NCBI GenBank assembly: GCA_910579735.1
Contig: CAJTUZ010000001.1
Span: forward strand, 124,001-188,000
DNA: 64,000 bases
Direction: 5' to 3'
Source of the DNA: an uncultured Lachnospiraceae bacterium
GTDB lineage: Bacteria; Bacillota; Clostridia; Lachnospirales; Lachnospiraceae
Shown here: positions 16,579-25,222 of the stretch, in pieces
Position numbering within the stretch: the stretch's first letter is position 1
Layout: every line of letters begins with the position of its first letter
Made by a program: the position numbers and the translations under genes
Notes under the pieces: model-generated
Told to the model about the DNA's origin: nothing
The model's database searches: none
The model's input: the letters and a program-made list of their open reading frames with translations, nothing else

Positions 16579-17550
16579 ATGGAAGACTTTAAAGAGCGCA
16601 GAGGGGAAGAACGGAAAGGGAAAGTCATGCTTGTCGGCGTGACGGCCCTGTTTCTGTCGGCATTGGGATCTGCATATGGGGTGTACCGCACAGTATTCTG
16701 CCATCCCCAAAGAAAACGCCGGGATGTGCACCGGATTCCGGACAGTAATCTGTACAGGGCGCACAGGGAGAAAATGACGGAATGTATAGAAAATATGGAA
16801 AAGACGCCCTATGAGGAGGTCAGTATTATTTCAGAGGACGGTCTGCGGCTTTACGGAAAATTATATCCTGGAAAAAAAGACGCGCCGCTTGTGATTTCCT
16901 TTCATGGATATCATGGAACATACGCCTGGGATGGGTTCGGTTTCTTTAAGATCTGCCAAAGCAACGGGTTTTCGATCCTGATGGTAGATGAGCGTGCGCA
17001 TGGAAAGAGTGAGGGACGTGCCATTACCTTTGGGATAAGAGAGCGATATGACTGCAGGCTGTGGGCCGAATATGCCGCGAAACGGTTTGGAGAAGACGCG
17101 GATATTTTTCTGGCAGGGGTATCTATGGGAGCGGCTTCCGTCATGATGTCCTGCGAACTCGGATTACCGGGGAATGTGAAGGGGATCATAGCGGACTGCG
17201 GATATACCGCGCCGGCCGCGATCATCAAAGAAACCGTACGGGCCATGAAACTTCCTGTAAAGCCGCTCTATCAGCTTATCAGGATAGCGGCCGGTATTTT
17301 TGGGCATTTCGACATAGAAGAGGCGGCGGCGCTTACTGCCGTGGAAAGAACGGACATTCCGATGCTGTTTTTTCATGGGAAGCAGGATCATGTCGTTCCG
17401 GTTTCCATGGGAAAGGCGCTTTACGAGGCTTGTAAAGCGCCCGAAGAGTTGGTGCTGATAGAGGGGGCGGATCATGCGAACAGTGCGCTGACGGATTATG
17501 CGGCATACGAAAACGCGGTTCTGCGGTTTATCAAACGGCACGTAACTTAA
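16579..17550 (+). CDS. Membrane-anchored alpha/beta hydrolase
   Basis: 323 residues. An N-terminal hydrophobic segment (residues 17-37) acts as an anchor. The hydrolase domain has the oxyanion-hole strand ISFHGYHGT, the nucleophile elbow GVSMGA (catalytic Ser), the acid in HGKQDHVVP and the His in DHANS. This resembles the YqkD/Bem46 group of serine hydrolases; the substrate is unknown. It is the last gene of the MoxR cluster and its stop overlaps by 4 bp the stop of the convergent EIIC-EAL gene. Confidence 0.83.
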   Translation: MEDFKERRGEERKGKVMLVGVTALFLSALGSAYGVYRTVFCHPQRKRRDVHRIPDSNLYRAHREKMTECIENMEKTPYEEVSIISEDGLRLYGKLYPGKKDAPLVISFHGYHGTYAWDGFGFFKICQSNGFSILMVDERAHGKSEGRAITFGIRERYDCRLWAEYAAKRFGEDADIFLAGVSMGAASVMMSCELGLPGNVKGIIADCGYTAPAAIIKETVRAMKLPVKPLYQLIRIAAGIFGHFDIEEAAALTAVERTDIPMLFFHGKQDHVVPVSMGKALYEACKAPEELVLIEGADHANSALTDYAAYENAVLRFIKRHVT

Positions 17551-19691
17551 TGTACTTTCATCCATTCTACCAGTTCCGGAAGCGTGATCGGTCTGCTGTA
17601 GAAATATCCTTGAAAACCGGTACAGCCCAGCTGCAGCAGTTTATCCCGCTGCGGTTCGGTTTCCACATATTCGGCGATTGTTTCAAAGTGCAATGTCTTG
17701 CCAAGTTCCGTGATAGCCGCGATGATGTCTTCATTCCGGTTGTTTTCCAGGACATCGCGCGTTAAGGAGCCGTCCAATTTTACGACGCCGAAATGATTGG
17801 TCTGTAAATACATCAAAGACGTGTGTCCCATGCCGAAATCATCGATCAGGAATTTGTGGCCGCGTTTCTTTAAATGTTCTATTTTTTCCATGATCTCATG
17901 CGAAGATACAAGCGCATCCTGTTCTGTGATCTCGAGCCACAGCCGCTTTGGATTGATGCGGTTTTTACGGATCTTTTCTTCCAGACAGTTCTCAAACCCT
18001 TCCCAGGCAAGCGATTCATTTGTAACATTGACGGATATTTTAAAGTCGCTGTCGATCACCCGGCCGATTTCGTCTATTGCATGCGCCGATTCGTCGAACA
18101 GATAGGCTTCTATGTCATGCAGCATATTGCTTTCCTTGGCAAGCGCAATGATAAGCGGCGGATAGATGAAGCCTGCGACCGGATGCTGCCAGCGCAGAAG
18201 CGTTTCGGCTCCGATGCATTTTCCGCGGCTGTCCACCTGAGGCTGGTAAACAAAGAACAGTCTGCGGTTCTTAATAGCGTCTTTTAAGTCTGCGGCCAGA
18301 GATCTTGCCACGCCGCCGAGCAGATCGTTTCGCTCCATTAACGGTTTGATGGCTTTGGCCGCTTCCTGTCTTTGCAGTTCCGCAGTCAGGCTGTTGACGT
18401 TTTTGACAAGGAGTCTTGCATCCCGTTCTTCGAACAGACGCAGAAACGGCAGATAGAGCAAAATACCCGTCACAAGGCATACTGCCTGCAAAATACTGCC
18501 CGCAATGGAACCGGTCGCCTGATAACCGCTTAAAAAGATCGGTGTCGTCCAGCCGACCGTATTGGTAACGTGCGGGACGAGTCCAAGATAAATGGCCCCA
18601 TAGGATATCAAACACAATATGATCGGGATCATGACAGATGGAATTAAGAAGATCGGATTGAAAACGATCGGAATTCCGAATGAGGCGATCTCGCTGATAT
18701 TAAAGATAACGGTCGGCAGAGAAAGCCTGGAAACATTTCTGACGCTGCTTTTTCTGGAAAAGAGCAAAATGGCGGTTACGAGGCACAAAACCGCGCCGGA
18801 GCCTCCCATCAGGATAAAGACGTCGTGAAATGTCTTGTTATAGATAGAACTGCTCTGTATCGCAAAATGATCCTGCATAATCGGGTCTACGATATTGCTG
18901 CCGTGTATGCCGACAAACCACATGCTGTGTTCCAGAAACAGGATCAAAACGGCGCAGATCACGTCGTTTTCTATCCAGCCAAGCAGCAGATCGATGCCTG
19001 TTTCAAGCAGTTCCTGTAAGGAGCCGACATGGAAAAGCGCGGTGAATATCTGTCTGAAGAGGGCAAAAAAGGTTACGATGATAAGCGCCGGTATGATTCC
19101 CGATACTGCTTCTACATACAGGGTGTCCGCTTCCATGCCTCTTTGCTTGATCCGAAAGAGATCTTTGTCTTTTAGCTTAAAGTACATCATGCCCGATAAA
19201 AGGGAGATAAACAGGGCCGTAAAAATATTGACGGTTCCAAGTTCCGTAACGGAGAAATCTTCGTACTGGATACCCAGATATCCGGTCAGGGACATGAGCG
19301 TGATCAGCATCAGAATAACGGAGTCTCCAAAACCGACACGTCTGTCTTTTTTACGCATCATGGCATAGCTGAAACTTGTTGTAAGCGAGAGGGCAAGCGC
19401 GAACATGTTAAGCGCTGCGCCGCGGACAAAATGCAGAAATTCCACGACCTTACCGTTAAGGAACGAGGAGAGAAAGTCCTGATAGGCCGGAATCGGCAGA
19501 CTGGCCAACATAAGCGCCATTGCGCCCAGAACAAGCAGGGGAATCAGCATGATCATTCCCTGTCTGACTGCCATAAGCGCCTGATTGTCGTCAAAATAAT
19601 CCGATACTTTGAACAGGGCGGTCTTGAATCGTTCGTATTTTGGCCGGCTGTCTGTCTGTACATTTTCGAATTCTTTTGTTTTTTCCTCCAT
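17547..19691 (-). CDS. PTS EIIC-type membrane domain fused to an EAL domain
   Basis: 714 residues. Residues about 20-435 match the EIIC of the lactose/cellobiose PTS family: about ten hydrophobic segments, with GIHGSNIVDPI, the NISEIASFGIPIVFNP region and GWTTPIFLSGYQATGS. A helical linker then leads to an EAL domain (about 465-710) with ETLLRW in place of EALLRW, NVTNES, LEITE, IDDFGMGHTS, KLDGS and AEYVET, so the residues for Mg and c-di-GMP binding appear intact. It may sense or transport a sugar and hydrolyse c-di-GMP in response. The frame is open to 19727 but GGAGG 8 bp before ATG 19691 decides the start. No EIIA or EIIB is near. Confidence 0.85.
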   Translation of the reverse strand: MEEKTKEFENVQTDSRPKYERFKTALFKVSDYFDDNQALMAVRQGMIMLIPLLVLGAMALMLASLPIPAYQDFLSSFLNGKVVEFLHFVRGAALNMFALALSLTTSFSYAMMRKKDRRVGFGDSVILMLITLMSLTGYLGIQYEDFSVTELGTVNIFTALFISLLSGMMYFKLKDKDLFRIKQRGMEADTLYVEAVSGIIPALIIVTFFALFRQIFTALFHVGSLQELLETGIDLLLGWIENDVICAVLILFLEHSMWFVGIHGSNIVDPIMQDHFAIQSSSIYNKTFHDVFILMGGSGAVLCLVTAILLFSRKSSVRNVSRLSLPTVIFNISEIASFGIPIVFNPIFLIPSVMIPIILCLISYGAIYLGLVPHVTNTVGWTTPIFLSGYQATGSIAGSILQAVCLVTGILLYLPFLRLFEERDARLLVKNVNSLTAELQRQEAAKAIKPLMERNDLLGGVARSLAADLKDAIKNRRLFFVYQPQVDSRGKCIGAETLLRWQHPVAGFIYPPLIIALAKESNMLHDIEAYLFDESAHAIDEIGRVIDSDFKISVNVTNESLAWEGFENCLEEKIRKNRINPKRLWLEITEQDALVSSHEIMEKIEHLKKRGHKFLIDDFGMGHTSLMYLQTNHFGVVKLDGSLTRDVLENNRNEDIIAAITELGKTLHFETIAEYVETEPQRDKLLQLGCTGFQGYFYSRPITLPELVEWMKVH

Positions 19692-19832
19692 TACTGCTAC
19701 CTCCCTGTAAAAATGCCTTATCGTCATGATGATGATATTTTGATTGTGAGAGCAAACACAGATAATAACATTGTATCATATTGCGTCCCGAAAAGAAACC
19801 TGCGGCGCATGCAGAAAAGCAGAATTTATGAT

Positions 19833-19862
19833 TTGACAAGAATAAAATGAAAGAGCTATAAT
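19833..19862 (+). promoter_or_regulatory. Consensus sigma-A promoter before the CobS-like gene
   Basis: TTGACA (19833-19838), 18-bp spacer, TATAAT (19857-19862): both boxes are perfect. A second TTGACA follows at 19864. The start of transcription falls near 19870, about 56 bp before the CobS-like ATG. The EIIC-EAL gene is divergent from here. Confidence 0.75.
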
Positions 19863-19925
19863 TTGACAGAACATGGATAACAGTAAGAAGACGATATCAA
19901 TAATATATATAGAAGGAACGGGAAT

Positions 19926-20699
19926 ATGAGATCAGTATTAAATGGCTTTTTGACGGCGGTTTCCGCATATTCTCCGCTGCCCGTGCCGGGAGAAAAAAAG
20001 AGCAGGGAGACGATGCCTTATATGCTCTGTTTTCTGCCCGTGATCGGTGCGGTCATCGGGTTTATCATGGGAATTTATGCGCTGTATTGTATCGATCATG
20101 GTGTTTCACCGGCCGGTTTTGCACTTGCGGGGGCGGCGCTGCCGGTTCTGTTAAGCAGAGGCGCGCATCTTTCCGGCTTTATGAAGACATGGGATGCGCT
20201 CGCATCGGATAAAAAACAGCCGGCAGGACGCATAGAGCGTCTGGAAGATGACCGCGCGGGGGTTTCTTCCGTGATTGCGGCTATCGTTTATTTTCTGCTG
20301 TATGCGGGCGGCCTGACACTTCTTCGGAAGGAAGAACAGCTCTTTTTTCTGGGAACCGGCTATATGATCTCAAGAACGCTTTTTGGCATGGCGTTCGTAT
20401 GGTTTCCGTGTGTGGGAAAAGACAGAATGCTCATGGCGGAGCTGCCCGGAGCGCAGAAACAGAATGTCAGAATAACTCTTAGCGTTATTTTAGCGCTGTG
20501 CTTCTGTACTTGTATTGCGATTGCGCCTATAATGGGAGTGCTGATGGCACTTCTTTGTATGTGGATATGGACATATTATTTCTATATGTCCAAAAAGCGT
20601 TTCGGCGGCATTACGGAAGAGACGGCAGGATATTTTCTGACATTGTGTGAACTCGCAGTTGTGCTTTTTATCGCTGTATTTGCAAAAACAGGCATGTGA
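19926..20699 (+). CDS. CobS-like (adenosylcobinamide-GDP ribazoletransferase family) membrane protein
   Basis: 257 residues, about six membrane segments. The order of motifs follows CobS: RGAHLSGFMKTWDAL aligns with the HLDGLADT.DGL motif, EDDRAGVSS with D.R.GT.G, and GGITEETAGYF with GG.TGD..G. CobS joins alpha-ribazole to adenosylcobinamide-GDP in the last steps of cobalamin synthesis. Several Asp residues expected in the first and last motifs are replaced (Ser, Met/Lys, Glu), so activity is doubtful. No other cobalamin gene or visible B12 riboswitch lies nearby. It has a perfect promoter and is followed after 7 bp by the GTPase-nuclease gene. Confidence 0.65.
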   Translation: MRSVLNGFLTAVSAYSPLPVPGEKKSRETMPYMLCFLPVIGAVIGFIMGIYALYCIDHGVSPAGFALAGAALPVLLSRGAHLSGFMKTWDALASDKKQPAGRIERLEDDRAGVSSVIAAIVYFLLYAGGLTLLRKEEQLFFLGTGYMISRTLFGMAFVWFPCVGKDRMLMAELPGAQKQNVRITLSVILALCFCTCIAIAPIMGVLMALLCMWIWTYYFYMSKKRFGGITEETAGYFLTLCELAVVLFIAVFAKTGM

Positions 20700-20706
20700 T
20701 GGGCGG

Positions 20707-23643
20707 ATGGAAATGAAAATGACATGTGAGACGGACCGGGAAGGGTGCGTAACAAATAATGGAACAGAAAACGGAATAAAGAACGAAAACAAAGATGGCG
20801 TAAGAAGCGGAACGAAAACTGTCTCCGGAACAGGCGGCGCAAAGAAAACAGTCGTCGGGATTCTGGCTCATGTGGACGCCGGAAAGACAACGTTGGCCGA
20901 GAGTCTGCTGTATATCAGCGGCAGCATCCGAAAAGCGGGCAGGGTGGATCATCGGGATACGTTTTTGGATACGGATGCGCAGGAGCGGGCAAGAGGGATC
21001 ACGATCTTCTCCAAACAGGCGGAGTTTTCCTGGAAAGATACGGACATAACCTTGCTGGATACACCGGGGCATGTGGATTTTTCGGCGGAAATGGAACGTA
21101 CACTGCAGATTCTCGACTATGCGGTGCTGGTGGTCAGCGCTCCGGACGGTGTGCAGGAACATGTGCTGACGCTGTGGAAGCTGCTTTCGCGCTACAGGAT
21201 CCCGGCTTTTGTGTTTGTCAATAAGATGGATATGCCCGAAAGCGACAGAGGGAAGCTCCTGAAAGAGCTGCAGGAACGCCTTGGCGGATCGTGCATCGAT
21301 TTTTCGGATGCCGGTCAGAACGCAGAGCCGTCGAAGCAGCAGGAGCTGCTGGAAAATATTGCCGTCTGTGATGAGGATACGATGAACCGCTATCTGGAAA
21401 CCGGCACGATCGAACCGGAAAAGATCAGGATGCTGATCGCCGGGCGCAGAATATTTCCGTGCTATTTCGGTTCGGCTTTGAAAATGACGGGAATCGGGGC
21501 ATTTTTGGATGGTCTTGCAGGATACAGCCTGCGCAGGGAATATCCGGCGCAATTCGGCGCCAGGATCTATAAGATCGGCAGAGACAGCGCGGGAAACCGT
21601 TTGACCTATATGAAAATAACGGGAGGATGCTTACAGGTAAAGCAGACTTTGTGTGACAAAGAGCGCACATGGGAGGAGAAGGCGGATCAGATACGGATTT
21701 ATTCCGGTACAAAATACAGACTGGAACAGGAGGCGCCTGCAGGAACGGTCTGCGCGGTGACGGGACTTGGCCGGACCTTTTCCGGAGAAGGACTCGGCAT
21801 CGAACCGGAGAATGCGGCGCCGCTGCTTGCGCCGGTTATGACTTATCAGGTCATACTGCCTCCCGGATGTGATATGCATCGTATGTATAAGAACTTATGT
21901 CAACTTGCTGAAGAAGAACCGCAGCTTCATGTCGTATGGAAGGAGCGGCTTGGCGAGATACATGTTCAGCTTATGGGAGAAGTACAGATAGAAGTTTTAA
22001 AAAATTTAATAGCGGAGCGTTTTGGCGCAGCGGTGGCATTTGATGCAGGCAGCATTATTTATAAAGAAACGATAAAGACGGCGGCCCTGGGTGTAGGACA
22101 TTTTGAACCGCTGCGTCATTATGCGGAAGTGCATCTGCTGCTGGAACCGGGGGAGGCCGGCAGCGGTCTGGTCTTTCAAACGGCATGCAGTACCGATATG
22201 CTGGACAGGAACTGGCAGCGTCTGATATTGACCCATTTGGAAGAAAAAGAGCATATCGGTATTCTGGCGGGTGCACCGGTCACGGATATGAAAGTAACGC
22301 TGGTGGCAGGCCGGGCGCATCTGAAGCATACCGAAGGCGGCGATTTCAGACAGGCTACCTACCGGGCGCTCAGACAGGGACTGCACAGAGCGCAGTGCAT
22401 ACTCCTAGAGCCTGTTTACGAATTCCGGCTGGAACTGCCATCTGCCATGATCGGGCGGGCCATGTCGGATATACAGGCGATGCACGGCAGCTTTGAAGGG
22501 CCTTTCGTAGAAGGAGAAATATCGATCCTGACCGGAAAAGCGCCTGCGGCATCCATGTGGGGATATCAGACGGAAGTGATGTCTTATTCGGGCGGCAGCG
22601 GCAGATTTTCCTGTACCTTAAAAGGATACGAGCCATGCCATGATCAGGAAGAGGTACTGGCGCAGACTGCCTATGATGCAGAGCGGGATACGGACAATCC
22701 GGCATCTTCCGTGTTTTGTGCACACGGAGCCGGTTTTGTGGTGGACTGGGAAGATGCGGAGCGGTATATGCACGTGGAAAGTCCCGGCATACCGGGCCAA
22801 AACGGACAAAGCGCACAGGGCAGTGATGCGGGAACGGACGGACAGCCCGGGAGCGCAAAGAATCCAGGACGGGGAACCCTGCAGGGAACGCCTGCTTCCG
22901 ATAAAGAACTGGAAGAAATCTTTAACAGGACATACGGCGGCAGGAACGCTTCGGGCGACGGGATTGCGGCAAGAAAAAAATGGGGAAGTCCGAAAGGCTC
23001 CCGAAGCGCTCTGGAGCACGACGCAGGGCGAAACGGAGCGGCGGAACGAAACCGGGACGGAAACAGGCAGGAGCGCAGTATAGCATATAAGAAGGATACG
23101 GCTTCGGCATCCGGAGAGCAAAAGAAAGAATTTCTGCTCGTCGATGGCTATAATATCATCTTTGCATGGGAAGAATTAAGCGGACTGGCGAAGATAAACC
23201 TAGACAGCGCAAGAGGGAAGCTCATGGATATCTTAAGCAATTATCAGGGATACCGGAAAATGACGCTGATTCTTGTTTTTGACGCGTATAAGGTAAAAGG
23301 CAGTCCGGGAAGTATCTCTTCTTATTATAATATTCATGTAGTTTATACGAAAGAGGCGGAGACGGCCGATCAGTATATCGAGAAGACGACGCATGAGATC
23401 GCGAAGAAACATCAGGTGACGGTGGCGACTTCGGATGGACTGGAACAGCTTATCATTATGGGACAGGGCGCAAGGCGCATGTCGGCAAGAGAATTGAAAG
23501 AGGATATTATGTCAACCAATCAGGAACTGCGGGAGCTTTTTTTAGAAAAAACAGATCATCAGAAGCAGTATTTGTTTGACGATCTGCCAAAACATCTGGC
23601 GGAACATATGGAAGCAGTCCGATTGGGGAAAAAGGAATTTTAA
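20707..23643 (+). CDS. TetM/EF-G-like translational GTPase fused to a Rae1/YacP-type NYN nuclease
   Basis: 978 residues. Residues about 48-690 are a translational GTPase of the TetM/EF-G type: G1 AHVDAGKTT (54-62), G2 RGIT, G3 DTPGH, G4 NKMD, G5 SALK, then domains II-V including a domain IV that differs from TetM. A Gly/Ala/Asn-rich low-complexity linker covers about 715-805. Residues about 808-965 match YacP (Rae1): LLVDGYNII (Asp813), LVFDAYKVKG (Asp859), TKEAETADQYIEK (Glu885, Asp888), ATSDGLEQ (Asp910), then GQGARRMSARELKED. Rae1 cuts mRNA in the ribosomal A site. The fusion predicts a GTPase-guided, ribosome-bound RNase. It would often be labelled tetracycline resistance; I regard that as unsupported. 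ATGs at 20713 and 20719 are alternative starts. Confidence 0.85.
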   Translation: MEMKMTCETDREGCVTNNGTENGIKNENKDGVRSGTKTVSGTGGAKKTVVGILAHVDAGKTTLAESLLYISGSIRKAGRVDHRDTFLDTDAQERARGITIFSKQAEFSWKDTDITLLDTPGHVDFSAEMERTLQILDYAVLVVSAPDGVQEHVLTLWKLLSRYRIPAFVFVNKMDMPESDRGKLLKELQERLGGSCIDFSDAGQNAEPSKQQELLENIAVCDEDTMNRYLETGTIEPEKIRMLIAGRRIFPCYFGSALKMTGIGAFLDGLAGYSLRREYPAQFGARIYKIGRDSAGNRLTYMKITGGCLQVKQTLCDKERTWEEKADQIRIYSGTKYRLEQEAPAGTVCAVTGLGRTFSGEGLGIEPENAAPLLAPVMTYQVILPPGCDMHRMYKNLCQLAEEEPQLHVVWKERLGEIHVQLMGEVQIEVLKNLIAERFGAAVAFDAGSIIYKETIKTAALGVGHFEPLRHYAEVHLLLEPGEAGSGLVFQTACSTDMLDRNWQRLILTHLEEKEHIGILAGAPVTDMKVTLVAGRAHLKHTEGGDFRQATYRALRQGLHRAQCILLEPVYEFRLELPSAMIGRAMSDIQAMHGSFEGPFVEGEISILTGKAPAASMWGYQTEVMSYSGGSGRFSCTLKGYEPCHDQEEVLAQTAYDAERDTDNPASSVFCAHGAGFVVDWEDAERYMHVESPGIPGQNGQSAQGSDAGTDGQPGSAKNPGRGTLQGTPASDKELEEIFNRTYGGRNASGDGIAARKKWGSPKGSRSALEHDAGRNGAAERNRDGNRQERSIAYKKDTASASGEQKKEFLLVDGYNIIFAWEELSGLAKINLDSARGKLMDILSNYQGYRKMTLILVFDAYKVKGSPGSISSYYNIHVVYTKEAETADQYIEKTTHEIAKKHQVTVATSDGLEQLIIMGQGARRMSARELKEDIMSTNQELRELFLEKTDHQKQYLFDDLPKHLAEHMEAVRLGKKEF

Positions 23644-23685
23644 AAGAAACAGGGCCGGGATATACGGAAGGAAAGGAGTGAGATC

Positions 23686-24174
23686 ATGTATTTGGTGTAC
23701 TTTTTATTATGGATTGTTTTTAACGGGCAGTTTACGCTGGAGATTGCGGTATTCGGCCTGATCATTTCGGCAGCGGTATTTGCATTTACGTGCAGATTCG
23801 CGGATTACAGCATTGCCAAAGAAAAGAATGCGATGCGCAGCGCACTGCGTGTTCTGCAGTATATTGTTGTACTGGTGATGGAGATCGTCAAGGCCAATTT
23901 TGCGACCATCCGTCTGATCCTGTCCGAGAAAGAAGAAGCGGAGCCTGCACTTGTTTCGTTTAAGGCGAACCTGCATACACCGCTTGGACGCTCTTCTTTG
24001 GCCAATGCCATTACACTGACGCCGGGAACGATCACGGTGCTTCTGGAAAACAATGTGTATACGGTGCATTGTCTGGATGAAACTTTTGCGGAAGGCATCA
24101 ACCGTTCCGTTTTTGTGGATATGTTGGAAACGTTTGAGAAGAAGTGTCCGGTAGCGGAGAAAACGAAGCAGTAA
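23686..24174 (+). CDS. mrpE: Mrp/Mnh antiporter subunit E
   Basis: 162 residues. Two hydrophobic segments occupy residues 1-35, and a third hydrophobic stretch follows (ALRVLQYIVVLVMEIVKANF). The C-terminal part has the MnhE pattern: LHTPLGRSSLANAITLTPGTITV, then VHCLDE. MrpE is a small subunit of the multi-protein cation/proton antiporter in the cytoplasmic membrane. AAAGGAG stands 8 bp before ATG 23686. It opens a ten-gene operon that runs to 33598 in the E-F-G-D'-B-C-D order of Mbh-type modules. Confidence 0.88.
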   Translation: MYLVYFLLWIVFNGQFTLEIAVFGLIISAAVFAFTCRFADYSIAKEKNAMRSALRVLQYIVVLVMEIVKANFATIRLILSEKEEAEPALVSFKANLHTPLGRSSLANAITLTPGTITVLLENNVYTVHCLDETFAEGINRSVFVDMLETFEKKCPVAEKTKQ

Positions 24175-24213
24175 CCTGCAAAACAGGCATTTTCGGAAGG
24201 AGTGTTGGAAAGT

Positions 24214-24540
24214 ATGGGAAAAGGAATACCGGGGCTGGACCAGGCCTACCAGTTTCTCTTTGTCGGTGTACTGGTCGTTTTGGCAGTCATGATTATATTG
24301 TGTCTGATCCGCGCCATTATCGGGCCGCGGGTAACAGACAGGATCGTTGCCACGAATATGATGGGGACGATCGTTATGGTCATCATTGCCATATTGGCCA
24401 TTATGCTTGGTGAAGGGTATCTGGTGGATATCTGTCTGATCTATGCGATGATCAGTTTTTTGGCAGTCGTTGTTCTGACGAAGGTTTACATGGGCATTTT
24501 CCGGGAGAAGAAGAGGGAGGAACGAGATGGAAGTCATTGA
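24214..24540 (+). CDS. mrpF: Mrp/Mnh antiporter subunit F
   Basis: 108 residues with three membrane helices and the MrpF core LIRAIIGPRVTDRIVATNMMGT. The frame could start at GTG 24202, but that lies inside the GGAAGGAG ribosome binding site; ATG 24214 is preferred. Its end overlaps mrpG by 14 bp, so translation is coupled. Confidence 0.88.
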   Translation: MGKGIPGLDQAYQFLFVGVLVVLAVMIILCLIRAIIGPRVTDRIVATNMMGTIVMVIIAILAIMLGEGYLVDICLIYAMISFLAVVVLTKVYMGIFREKKREERDGSH

Positions 24541-24895
24541 ATGGATCCGCTTTATTTTCGGCGCTTTGTTTATGATTTGCGGACTGATCATCTTTCTGGT
24601 GGAAATGATCGGCGTATTCCGTTTCCGCTATGTTTTAAACAGAATGCATGCGGCGGCGCTTGGCGATACGCTTGGCATTGCCTGTTCCCTTGTCGGACTG
24701 ATGATCATAAGCGGTTTTACGTTTACGTCGTTCAAGCTGTTTTGCGTTATCGCATTTTTATGGTTTTCCTCGCCTACGTCTTCCCATCTGATCGCCAGAC
24801 TGGAAGTGTCTACGGATGAAGCGCGGAAAGAACATTACCGCTTCATAACGCTTGGTGAGTTAGAGAAGAAAAAGAAGGAAGAAGAAGGCCGGTAG
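24527..24895 (+). CDS. mrpG: Mrp/Mnh antiporter subunit G
   Basis: 122 residues, three membrane helices. The MrpG hallmarks GVFRFRYVLNRMHAAALGDTLG and FLWFSSPTSSHLIAR are clear. The tail is highly charged (Lys/Glu). AGGGAGGAACG precedes the start, which overlaps mrpF. Confidence 0.88.
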   Translation: MEVIEWIRFIFGALFMICGLIIFLVEMIGVFRFRYVLNRMHAAALGDTLGIACSLVGLMIISGFTFTSFKLFCVIAFLWFSSPTSSHLIARLEVSTDEARKEHYRFITLGELEKKKKEEEGR

Positions 24896-24913
24896 AAAGG
24901 AATGGTGGTATAA

Positions 24914-25222
24914 ATGCAGGTATTTGTGAATCTGCTTTTGGGATTTTTGATCCTGTGCGCGGTTGCGGCGAGCCTGTCCAAAAATCTGTTGAATACCGTG
25001 CTCATATTTATGTCGTACAGTCTGGTCATGTCCATCATATGGATTCTCTTGGAATCTCCGGATCTTGCGATCACGGAGGCGGCCGTAGGAGCCGGTGTGA
25101 CCAGTGTATTGTTCTTCGTGACGTTAAAGAAGATTCATGCAATCTTAAAGACGGAAGCGAAAGCGGAATCGGAAAAGGGGGAAGAAGCGGATGAGCAGAA
25201 AGATCCCGAAACAGGAATATGA
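24914..25222 (+). CDS. DUF4040 / MbhD-like antiporter subunit
   Basis: 102 residues, three membrane segments. The core SPDLAITEAAVGAGVTSVLFF is the DUF4040 motif, found as MbhD in membrane-bound hydrogenases and as part of the C-terminus of MrpA in Bacillus. Here it is a separate gene, as in Mbh operons. The last 32 bp overlap the next gene in another frame. Confidence 0.85.
   Translation: MQVFVNLLLGFLILCAVAASLSKNLLNTVLIFMSYSLVMSIIWILLESPDLAITEAAVGAGVTSVLFFVTLKKIHAILKTEAKAESEKGEEADEQKDPETGI

Noticed and set aside
19692..19925. Cobalamin riboswitch before the CobS-like gene
   Set aside because: The space is short, holds a perfect promoter, and I see no B12-box-like motif.
20707..23643. Plain tetracycline resistance gene (tetM/tetW type)
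   Set aside because: GTPase domain IV differs and a full NYN nuclease is attached; resistance cannot be inferred from general similarity.
23707..24591. 294-codon minus-strand ORF over mrpE and mrpF
   Set aside because: Shadow of two well-supported genes; composition is His/Arg/Gln-rich as expected of antisense frames.
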